Positions 1 through 5,742 of a stretch of 5,786 nt of DNA are shown piece by piece. Location of the stretch: positions 1 through 5,786 of the forward strand of contig JBJOER010000229.1 in NCBI GenBank assembly GCA_046049215.1, written 5' to 3'. Every line of letters starts with the position of its first letter. The first letter of the stretch is position 1. This stretch comes from JAJTFW01 sp046049215 (GTDB taxonomy: Bacteria > Bacteroidota > Bacteroidia > AKYH767-A > OLB10). Both the position numbers and the translations under genes were made by a program. Under the pieces are notes generated by a model. The model was not told the DNA's origin. It was given only the letters and a program-made list of their open reading frames with translations, and made no database searches.

Positions 1-381
1 CTCTCCGAAATGAAATTGGAGCATGAGCAATGGCAAGGCCGGCTCCGCTTTTACAAAGATGAATTGTCTCATTTCAACAACCATCTCGATCGGTTGGCCG
101 CCTCTGGAAAAGCCCGGGAGGTACAACCCAGGCTAAATCATTTTCAGACCCTTTTTCGGGACAAGGAAAGTCGGTTGGATCAGATTCGAACCGACTTCAG
201 CCGGCACGAATCACTCATTCAGTCCATGAATTCCGGTCACGAGGCGGAGCCGAAAGACGGAATCCGTAAAGTGCATCGTGTCCAGCGTGACAAACTGGAA
301 CAGATTGAGCAGTTGTTTCACGATTTACGCAATGAGTTCAATGTGTTCCTCAACGACGTGAGTGATCGCAAATCTCTTTGA
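1..381 (+). CDS. Partial conserved helical (coiled-coil-like) hypothetical protein, 3' end
   Basis: No function is recognised. The frame is open to the window edge: codons 1-9 read Leu-Ser-Glu ahead of the first ATG at position 10. That ATG has no purine-rich ribosome site in front of it, so the true start is probably upstream and this is the C-terminal part of the protein (126 residues visible). The visible part is rich in Glu, Lys, Arg, Gln and His, has no Cys and no membrane segment, and reads as long amphipathic helices. An aromatic stretch with the motif RFYKDEL lies near its beginning, and a likely flexible break (NSGHEAEPKDG) lies in the middle. From memory it resembles uncharacterised cytosolic Bacteroidota proteins containing a FYKDE-type motif; I could not check this. 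It converges on the minus-strand lipid A operon, with 22 nt between its TGA stop and the stop of the nearest minus-strand ORF. Confidence 0.75.
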   Translation, partial: LSEMKLEHEQWQGRLRFYKDELSHFNNHLDRLAASGKAREVQPRLNHFQTLFRDKESRLDQIRTDFSRHESLIQSMNSGHEAEPKDGIRKVHRVQRDKLEQIEQLFHDLRNEFNVFLNDVSDRKSL

Positions 382-403
382 CTTCAACAGTCTTTGAATT
401 TCC

Positions 404-484
404 TCAGAACATGAGTAACATGCTGAGTAGGAGGAAGAGCACGAAAAGACCTTCCATTACGAAGAGCAGGTTTTTGACAGACAT
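404..484 (-). CDS. Putative 26-residue single-span membrane microprotein
   Basis: This is a complete short ORF with an ATG start, a TGA stop and an in-frame TAA at 497-499, so the ATG is the first possible start. The peptide begins MSVKN, and residues 6-26 are Leu, Phe, Val and Met apart from one Glu (residue 11), one Gly (12) and one Ser (21). It is the length and composition of one transmembrane helix, and the Lys near the N-terminus suggests an N-in orientation. T occupies the second codon position in 20 of 26 codons, against 6 at the first and 3 at the third, which is a coding-type bias specific to this frame and not general T-richness. The sequence before the ATG is A-rich (AAAAGAAAATCAAG), as is common at Bacteroidota starts. 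It follows the ABC ATPase gene by 90 nt on the same strand and may be the last cistron. Its function is unknown. The main doubt is that it is very short and has no homology check. Confidence 0.5.
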   Translation of the reverse strand: MSVKNLLFVMEGLFVLFLLLSMLLMF

Positions 485-529
485 CTTGATTTTCTTTTAA
501 GTATCTGCTGGCAATATGCCCGCATCTGC

Positions 530-548
530 TTTCGGAAAGTAACCGAAA
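530..548. repeat. Small inverted repeat in the gap after the ABC ATPase gene
   Basis: TTTCGG (530-535) and CCGAAA (543-548) form a perfect 6-bp stem around a 7-nt loop. It begins 26 nt downstream of the ABC ATPase stop in the direction of transcription and lies before the microprotein ORF. No T-run follows it on either strand, so it does not look like a standard intrinsic terminator. It could be an RNA processing or stability element, or chance. The rest of the 485-574 gap shows no further ORF or clear promoter. Confidence 0.3.
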
Positions 549-574
549 TGCCTGGGAATCTTACAAGCAACCGA

Positions 575-1195
575 CTAGCTTGATTTCAAATCGAACCGTC
601 TGTTGCAAAAGGCGATCTCTTCCTGGTAATGGTTGGAACAGACAATTACTGTCTTGTCTGTAGTATGACTGTTGATCATGTCCTTATACCATTCCACACC
701 TGCACTGTCGAGATTCGAAAGCGGCTCGTCCAGGAGCAAAAGCCTTGCACCGCTAAGAATTGCGCAACCGAGTTTGACCCTTTGCTTCATCCCGGAAGAA
801 AAATGCTTGAGTGGTTTGTTGCGGAATTGCTCGAGCGCCAGTAGCTGTGGGATTTTGTCAAGTGAAAATCCTGAGCCGAAAGGTTTGAAATTGTGTACGA
901 AGCGAATCAGCTCATCCAGTGTGTATTCTTCCGGAAGATCCAAGTACGGTGCAGCTAGGGAGAGATGACTAGGCCAGTCGTTTTTTTCGAGTTGTTGTGC
1001 TCCCTGGAACTGAACGATTTCGCCTTCACTCACAGATTGGTATCCTGATATGCAAAGCAGGAAGGTTGATTTTCCAGCACCGTTGTGTCCACAGACTGCC
1101 ACCTTGTCTCCTTCAGAGACTTCCCAATCCAAACCTCTGAAAATCCATTGACGCCCATGGCGTTTTCCGGCGGAACGGAGATGAAGACGTGACAA
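575..1195 (-). CDS. Stand-alone ABC transporter ATP-binding protein (CcmA-like size)
   Basis: This is a 206-residue nucleotide-binding domain with no membrane segment, expected to act at the cytoplasmic face of the inner membrane by powering a separate permease. Visible motifs are Walker A GHNGAGKST (36-44), a signature FSSGMKQR (132-139) in place of LSGGQ, Walker B RLLLLDEP (151-158, catalytic Glu157), D-loop SNLD (160-163) and the switch His189. The Q-loop region reads SLAAPYLDL (79-87) and has no Gln where one is expected. The start is TTG at 1193-1195. The lpxA TAA lies in the same frame only one codon upstream, and there is no in-frame ATG before residue 136, so TTG is the only start that keeps Walker A and the first strand. 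The 3-nt gap after lpxA suggests translation coupled to lpxA. No permease lies in the window, so the substrate cannot be named. Similarity in size to the heme-export ATPase CcmA is not enough to assign that role. Confidence 0.9.
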   Translation of the reverse strand: MSRLHLRSAGKRHGRQWIFRGLDWEVSEGDKVAVCGHNGAGKSTFLLCISGYQSVSEGEIVQFQGAQQLEKNDWPSHLSLAAPYLDLPEEYTLDELIRFVHNFKPFGSGFSLDKIPQLLALEQFRNKPLKHFSSGMKQRVKLGCAILSGARLLLLDEPLSNLDSAGVEWYKDMINSHTTDKTVIVCSNHYQEEIAFCNRRFDLKSS

Positions 1196-1198
1196 TGG

Positions 1199-1999
1199 TT
1201 ACTCGGATTTGATGGCTGAGCTTTGATGAGGGCCGCGGATGATTCCTTTCTCGGAGCCCTTGATGAAAGAGACGATTAGGTCTCGGTGTGCGGAGGGCTG
1301 GAAGCGCGATTCAATCTCCTCGAGTGCAGATGCAAGGTTCAATCCTCTTTGGAAAACGATACGGTAGATGTCTTGGATTTCCTGAACCGTTTCAGGTGTG
1401 AATCCGCGTCTGGATAAACCTACTGAATTGATCCCGATGTAACTGAGTGGTTCACGGGCAGCCTTGACGAATGGTGGTACGTTTTTACGAATGCCGGTTT
1501 GTCCTCCGATAAAAGCATGAGCACCGATGTGCATGAATTGAGAAACGCCTACATAGCCTTCAAGAATCGCCCAGTCCTGGATGGTGACATGCCCGGCCAG
1601 GTTGACCGAGTTGGCCAGAATGACATGGTTGCCGATGATACAGTCGTGGGCGACATGAACATAAGCCATTAACAGGCAATGCTTGCCGATTTCCGTTCTT
1701 CCGGCGGCCGAAGTTCCACGGTTGATGGTGACACACTCTCTGATGCTTGTATTGTCACCGATGATGGTGGTGGTCTGCTCTCCCTTGAACTTGAGGTCTT
1801 GTGGAATCGCTGATATGACCGCACCCGGGAATATCTTGCAGTTCTGTCCGATGCGGGCTCCGTCGAAAATGGTAACGTTGGATCCGATCCAGGTGTTGTC
1901 TCCGATTTCAACATCGCCATGGATGCATGTGAACGGATCGATGCGGACATTGTTGCCGATCCTGGCCCTGGGGTCGATATATACGAAGGGGGTTTCCAT
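1199..1999 (-). CDS. lpxA: Acyl-ACP--UDP-N-acetylglucosamine O-acyltransferase LpxA
   Basis: LpxA carries out the first step of lipid A synthesis, moving a 3-hydroxyacyl chain from acyl carrier protein to the 3-OH of UDP-GlcNAc in the cytoplasm. The protein has 266 residues (E. coli 262). Residues 1 to about 185 are hexapeptide repeats of the left-handed beta-helix type (ARIGNNVRI, VEIGDNTWIG and others), followed by a helical C-terminal domain. The block HVAHDC places the catalytic His at 118, aligning with E. coli His125. IPQDLKF (65-71) and the NSVGLSRRGF stretch (191-200) are typical of the family. Gly166 aligns with E. coli Gly173, the residue that lets the pocket take longer chains. Ser153 stands where E. 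coli has His160. The ATG shares one base with the lpxC-fabZ stop (TGATG), and a purine run AAAAAGAG just upstream inside that gene can serve as the ribosome site. This indicates coupled translation. Confidence 0.97.
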   Translation of the reverse strand: METPFVYIDPRARIGNNVRIDPFTCIHGDVEIGDNTWIGSNVTIFDGARIGQNCKIFPGAVISAIPQDLKFKGEQTTTIIGDNTSIRECVTINRGTSAAGRTEIGKHCLLMAYVHVAHDCIIGNHVILANSVNLAGHVTIQDWAILEGYVGVSQFMHIGAHAFIGGQTGIRKNVPPFVKAAREPLSYIGINSVGLSRRGFTPETVQEIQDIYRIVFQRGLNLASALEEIESRFQPSAHRDLIVSFIKGSEKGIIRGPHQSSAIKSE

Positions 2000-3387
2000 C
2001 AGCTCTTTTTAACAATTTGGGCCATCATCTCGGATTCCATCACAACCTTGTCTCCAACTATCGCTTCTCCTCGCATGTGGCAGATGCCTCTGCGGATCGG
2101 ACTCACCAGTTTCAGGTCGAAAACAACAGTGTCTCCGGGACTTACCTTCTGCTTGAACCTGGCCTCGCTGATCTTCATGAAGTAGGTCCAGTAGTTTTCC
2201 GGATCAGGCACGGTGCTCAGGACCAATATGCCGCCTGTTTGAGCCATCGCTTCAATCAACAATACACCCGGCATGACGGGGTTGTTCGGGAAGTGTCCCT
2301 GAAAGAACCACTCGTTCATAGTAACGTTCTTGACACCGACTACTCGGTCAGATGTCAACTCGATGATTTTATCCACCAATAAAAAGGGGAAGCGGTGAGG
2401 TAGCATCGATTCGATTTTGACGATGTCGCAAACCGGCTCCGCATGTAGGTCGTATTTGGGCTTCTTGTGACGATCGCGCTTGATGACCTCTTTTATTTTT
2501 TTAGCGAATGCTACGTTGGCTGCGTGACCTGGCCGGGCGGCCAGGATATGGCCTTGAACAGGCATTCCGATCAAAGCGAAATCGCCAATGATGTCCAGCA
2601 ATTTGTGCCGTGCGGGCTCGTTTTGGAAATGCAACTGAACATTGTTGAGGATGCCCTTTTCTTTCACCTGTACGCTCGGCTTGTTGAAGAGCATGGCCAG
2701 CTCATCCAGCTTGTCCTGGCTGACTTCCCGGTCAACGACGACAATCGCATTGTTGAGGTCTCCACCTTTCACCAGGTTGTGCTTCACCAACATCTCGAGT
2801 TCGTGAAGAAAGCAGAAGGTGCGGCAGGGTGCGAACTCCTGGTCGAATTCACTGATCTTATGAAGCTGCGCGTGTTGGGTGCCGAGTACAGGACTATTGT
2901 AGTCCACCATGACGGTGATACGGTAATCGGGGCTTGGTACAGCCAGCATCTCCACGTTTCGTTCCGGTTCTTCGTAGCTGAGTACTTCTTCAAGCACATA
3001 CACCTCACGTTCAGCTTCCTGCTCGACGATTCCGGCTGAGCGCAAAGCCTGGATGAAAGGTGAGGAGCTGCCGTCCATGATCGGCACTTCTGGCCCATCC
3101 ACTTCTATCAGCACATTGTCGATTTCCAAACCGACCAAGGCGGCAAGTGCATGTTCTGTTGTGCTGATTCTGGCTCCGTTTTGCTGCAAGGTGGTTCCCC
3201 GGGAGGTATCAACCACGTTGAAAGCATCGACATCGATAACGGGCGACCCTTCCAGGTCGGTTCTTTGGAATTTGTACCAGTGGTTTTCAGGCGCAGGCTT
3301 GAATGTAAGGCTCGCAGGAACTCCGGTATGCAGGCCTACTCCGCTAACCGTTACCGGATGTTGAATGGTTTTTTGCTTGTGGGACAT
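1999..3387 (-). CDS. lpxC-fabZ: Bifunctional UDP-3-O-acyl-GlcNAc deacetylase / 3-hydroxyacyl-ACP dehydratase (LpxC-FabZ fusion)
   Basis: This is a 462-residue fusion of two cytosolic enzymes. Residues 1 to about 300 are LpxC, the zinc deacetylase that makes the committed step of lipid A synthesis. STTEHA gives Glu78 and zinc ligand His79, RHKLLDIIGD gives ligands His261 and Asp265 plus Asp269, and PGH gives His288, matching E. coli Glu78, His79, His238, Asp242, Asp246 and His265. After a basic linker (about 297-315), residues from about 318 to the end are FabZ, which dehydrates 3-hydroxyacyl-ACP in fatty acid elongation. It shows LPHRFPFLLVD (329-339) and GHFPNNPVMPG with catalytic His365 and Glu379, spaced 14 apart as in E. 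coli FabZ. The total length is close to the sum of the two separate enzymes, so neither half is truncated. The ATG lies 9 nt after the lpxD stop. The fusion is a known trait of Bacteroidota and relatives. Confidence 0.97.
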   Translation of the reverse strand: MSHKQKTIQHPVTVSGVGLHTGVPASLTFKPAPENHWYKFQRTDLEGSPVIDVDAFNVVDTSRGTTLQQNGARISTTEHALAALVGLEIDNVLIEVDGPEVPIMDGSSSPFIQALRSAGIVEQEAEREVYVLEEVLSYEEPERNVEMLAVPSPDYRITVMVDYNSPVLGTQHAQLHKISEFDQEFAPCRTFCFLHELEMLVKHNLVKGGDLNNAIVVVDREVSQDKLDELAMLFNKPSVQVKEKGILNNVQLHFQNEPARHKLLDIIGDFALIGMPVQGHILAARPGHAANVAFAKKIKEVIKRDRHKKPKYDLHAEPVCDIVKIESMLPHRFPFLLVDKIIELTSDRVVGVKNVTMNEWFFQGHFPNNPVMPGVLLIEAMAQTGGILVLSTVPDPENYWTYFMKISEARFKQKVSPGDTVVFDLKLVSPIRRGICHMRGEAIVGDKVVMESEMMAQIVKKS

Positions 3388-3396
3388 GGAATGGTG

Positions 3397-4437
3397 TCAA
3401 TTGTTGCGGGAAAGCAGGTCGCTGAGTGTCTTGCGCAATTCCCTGACCTGTTGCTCCAGCTCCGGGAGCTTACGGAAATGAACGTAGCTTCTTTTGTAAT
3501 CGCCGATTCCGAATGCAGGGGAGCCCTGCAGTATCTCACCGCTTTGGGTGATGCTGCTTCCGATTCCGGATTGCGCTGCGATCTTGGTGCCATCGGCGAT
3601 GTGGATGTGTCCGACAATCCCAACCTGTCCTCCAATCATGCAATTGCTACCGATCTTGGCGGATCCGGCTATACCGGTCTGCGCTGCAATCACGGTGTTT
3701 TCACCGATCTCCACATTGTGTGCTACCTGGATGAGGTTGTCCAGCTTGACGCCCTTCCGGATGATCGTACTGCCCAGGGTGGCTCTGTCGATGCTGCAAT
3801 TGGCTCCGATTTCGACATGGTCCTCGATGATCACATTTCCGATCTGGGCTACTTTTTTGTAACTGCCGTCGTTGGGCTGGAATCCAAAACCGTCGGAACC
3901 GATCACGACACCTGCATGAACATGAACATCTTTCCCGAGAATACAATCTGAATAGATTTTGACTCCCGGAAACAGCGTGCAGTCGTCACCGATTGAAACG
4001 TTATCACCGACATAGCAACCGGGATAGACCTTGACACGGTTGCCGATGCGGGCGTCTTTTCCGATGTAGGCGAAAGAACCGATGTAACAATCTTCACCGA
4101 CCTGAGCACTGGTATCGATGAAGGAGTTTGGTTCGATACCGGACTTGTTTCTGCGTATTGTATTGTAGATCTCAAGAAGTTTGGCGAAACTCTGGTAGGC
4201 ATCCGAAACCCGGATCAGGGTAGCAGCCACCGGTTGTTCGAAACGGAAATCTTCTCCTGTGATGACAATGGAGGCCGCAGTCGTGTAAATATGCGGGGTG
4301 TAGAGCGGGTTGGCGAGAAAAGTCAAGGTGCCGGGTCTGCCTTCCTCGATTTTCGACAAAGCAGAGACCCGGATTTCCGGATCACCTTCTACCCGTCCCT
4401 GAAGCAGGTCGGCGATTTGGCGGGCTGTAAATTCCAT
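3397..4437 (-). CDS. lpxD: UDP-3-O-(3-hydroxyacyl)glucosamine N-acyltransferase LpxD
   Basis: LpxD adds the second 3-hydroxyacyl chain, to the 2-amino group of UDP-3-O-acyl-glucosamine, in the third step of lipid A synthesis. I start it at the ATG at 4437, giving 346 residues (E. coli 341) and the usual MEFTARQIADLL opening. The frame could be extended 7 codons to a TTG at 4458, but that adds nothing the family usually has. Residues 1 to about 95 are the N-terminal uridine-binding domain, and about 100-300 form the left-handed beta-helix of hexapeptide repeats. The block QVAHNV carries His240, aligning with catalytic E. coli His239, and GIVGHI carries His277, aligning with His276. SDGFGFQ (181-187) is a family hallmark. 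The end is a charged helix (PELEQQVRELRKTL), as in other LpxD trimers. The gene follows the HD phosphohydrolase by 60 nt and precedes lpxC-fabZ by 9 nt. Confidence 0.97.
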   Translation of the reverse strand: MEFTARQIADLLQGRVEGDPEIRVSALSKIEEGRPGTLTFLANPLYTPHIYTTAASIVITGEDFRFEQPVAATLIRVSDAYQSFAKLLEIYNTIRRNKSGIEPNSFIDTSAQVGEDCYIGSFAYIGKDARIGNRVKVYPGCYVGDNVSIGDDCTLFPGVKIYSDCILGKDVHVHAGVVIGSDGFGFQPNDGSYKKVAQIGNVIIEDHVEIGANCSIDRATLGSTIIRKGVKLDNLIQVAHNVEIGENTVIAAQTGIAGSAKIGSNCMIGGQVGIVGHIHIADGTKIAAQSGIGSSITQSGEILQGSPAFGIGDYKRSYVHFRKLPELEQQVRELRKTLSDLLSRNN

Positions 4438-4446
4438 GTCAGAGCG

Positions 4447-4454
4447 CAAATTTA
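4447..4454 (-). promoter_or_regulatory. Candidate Bacteroidota-type -7 promoter element upstream of lpxD
   Basis: Read on the minus strand, this is TAAATTTG, an exact match to the TAnnTTTG -7 consensus of Bacteroidota primary sigma-factor promoters. It lies in the only sizeable gap inside the lipid A operon (4438-4497). No convincing TTTG-type -33 element is found about 19-20 nt upstream, where the sequence is GC-rich. Only 9 nt separate the element from the lpxD ATG, so any transcript from it would be nearly leaderless. It could be chance. Confidence 0.2.
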
Positions 4455-4497
4455 GCAATTATGCAAGGGCGATGGTCCCGGGTGAGGTCTCCGGATA

Positions 4498-5742
4498 TCA
4501 GGTAGCGATTGTGAATTCAGGCAGACTGCACAAGAAGTGCTTTTGGATGGGTGAGGAGAGTACAGCGACCTCCATCTGGTCGCTTGCAGAGGTCAACTCA
4601 ATGGAACTTCCGTCTCGGAATAGGATGCGGATGGGTTCGCCGGCCGGGTCGTAAGCACTGTTACTTATTGAGCCGCAAAAGGCGAAATAGCGGCTTTCCT
4701 CAGGGGGGACTCCGAAATCCTTGGCGGCTTTCGCTGTCAAAGGATTTAGATCAACCAGGGTAAAGGGGTCCTTTTGCAGTTTAATTTTGTACAATCGCCT
4801 GTTAACCATCCCTTTGCAAAGTGTACTGAGAACAATGTCGGGATGATGGCACCAAACTTTAATGGCACCGAATACATCGTAATCGTCCAATTCTGCATAG
4901 CGCTCCAGCAAGTCGGGATTTCGTCGCATGTCTTCTTCGGTGCAGGTGTTTGACAGGAAAAAGCCAAATGCAGGGCTGGCGAAAAGCTGTACTCCGCTTA
5001 AGGTCAACTCCCTGGCTCGGCGTAGAATGTTTACCAGCAACTGCTCGGCGGCGAGTACGGTTTTGTGAAGATAGACCTGCCAGTACATGAGTCTTCTGGC
5101 CACGATGAACTTTTCGATGGAGTAGACCCCTTTTTCCTCAACGACCAGGCGCCCGTCGTGCACATCCAGCATTTTAATGATGCGTTGGGCGCCGATTTTT
5201 CCTTCGAGCACTCCGGTGTAAAAACTGTCCCTGTTGAGGTAATCCAGCCTGTCCATATCCAGCTGGCTTGATATCAACTGGTGCAGAAATCGCTTAGGGT
5301 ACTCCCCTCGGAAGATCCGAATGGCTGTTTCGAGCTTTCCATTGAATAGGGCATTGAGCTTTTCCATCATCAGCAGTGACACCGCTTCGTGGCTGATACC
5401 CTTGACGAGACTGTTTTCTAAAGCATGGGAAAAGGGACTGTGGCCGATATCATGCAAAAGGATGGCGATTTCAACTGCACGGGCCTCCTCGTCACTGATT
5501 TCCTGTCCCTTCGATCGCAAGGTTTCGACAGCTTGCATGGTGAGATGCATGGCACCGAGCGCATGGTGAAATCGGGTGTGCAGCGCTCCGGGGTAAACCA
5601 TGTGACCCAGGCCCAGTTGCCGGATGCGACGCAGTCGCTGGAACCAGGGATGTTCAATCAGGTCGAATAACAACGGGTCTGGAATCGTGATGAATCCATA
5701 AACCGGATCGTTGATGATTTTCTTTTTGTTCTGTAAAGTCAT
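4498..5742 (-). CDS. HD-domain phosphohydrolase, SAMHD1/dGTPase-like (COG1078 type)
   Basis: This is a 414-residue soluble protein of the HD superfamily branch that includes SAMHD1 and bacterial dNTP triphosphohydrolases. The metal site is complete: His59 in TRFHHALG, His97-Asp98 in LLHDIGHSPFSH, and Asp164 in QLDMDRLDYLNRD, aligning with SAMHD1 His167, His206-Asp207 and Asp311. Tyr168 and Asp172 align with SAMHD1 Tyr315 and Asp319, which contact nucleotide. Flanking family motifs include DPVYGFITI (12-20) and HPWFQRLRRIRQLG (31-44). The region after about 210 is mostly helical and ends in a small strand-rich tail. The likely reaction is release of triphosphate from a dNTP, inferred from the family; the true substrate is unknown. 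The ATG overlaps the stop of the gene before it by 4 nt (ATGA). Its position ahead of lpxD suggests co-transcription, which I recall as a recurrent Bacteroidota arrangement. No role in lipid A synthesis is shown by the sequence. Confidence 0.9.
   Translation of the reverse strand: MTLQNKKKIINDPVYGFITIPDPLLFDLIEHPWFQRLRRIRQLGLGHMVYPGALHTRFHHALGAMHLTMQAVETLRSKGQEISDEEARAVEIAILLHDIGHSPFSHALENSLVKGISHEAVSLLMMEKLNALFNGKLETAIRIFRGEYPKRFLHQLISSQLDMDRLDYLNRDSFYTGVLEGKIGAQRIIKMLDVHDGRLVVEEKGVYSIEKFIVARRLMYWQVYLHKTVLAAEQLLVNILRRARELTLSGVQLFASPAFGFFLSNTCTEEDMRRNPDLLERYAELDDYDVFGAIKVWCHHPDIVLSTLCKGMVNRRLYKIKLQKDPFTLVDLNPLTAKAAKDFGVPPEESRYFAFCGSISNSAYDPAGEPIRILFRDGSSIELTSASDQMEVAVLSSPIQKHFLCSLPEFTIAT

Noticed and set aside
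383..398. Possible bidirectional terminator between the converging stops (TTCAA and TTGAA arms)
   Set aside because: The stem is only 5 bp and AT-rich with a 6-nt loop, and there is no proper T-run on either strand, so it is too weak to call.
1500..1970. Many scattered copies of short words such as TTGCCGAT and CACCGAT, resembling a DNA repeat array (also about 3590-4110)
   Set aside because: They encode the Ile-Gly-Asp/Asn steps of the hexapeptide repeats in LpxA and LpxD. The spacing follows the protein repeat, so no separate DNA element or CRISPR is needed.
2467..3039. Plus-strand open frame of 190 codons inside lpxC-fabZ
   Set aside because: It is antisense to the LpxC domain with its intact zinc ligands. 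The His- and Val-rich product resembles no family and is a shadow frame.
3151..3951. Long plus-strand open frame of 266 codons antisense to lpxC and lpxD
   Set aside because: It lies entirely over the clearly assigned lpxD and lpxC-fabZ genes. Its composition reflects the reverse strand of hexapeptide repeats (frequent Asp, Gly and Ile from GAT-rich complement), and it has no recognisable domain.
4438..4458. N-terminal extension of lpxD by 7 codons
   Set aside because: The extension begins at a TTG, and the ATG at 4437 gives the usual LpxD opening and length.
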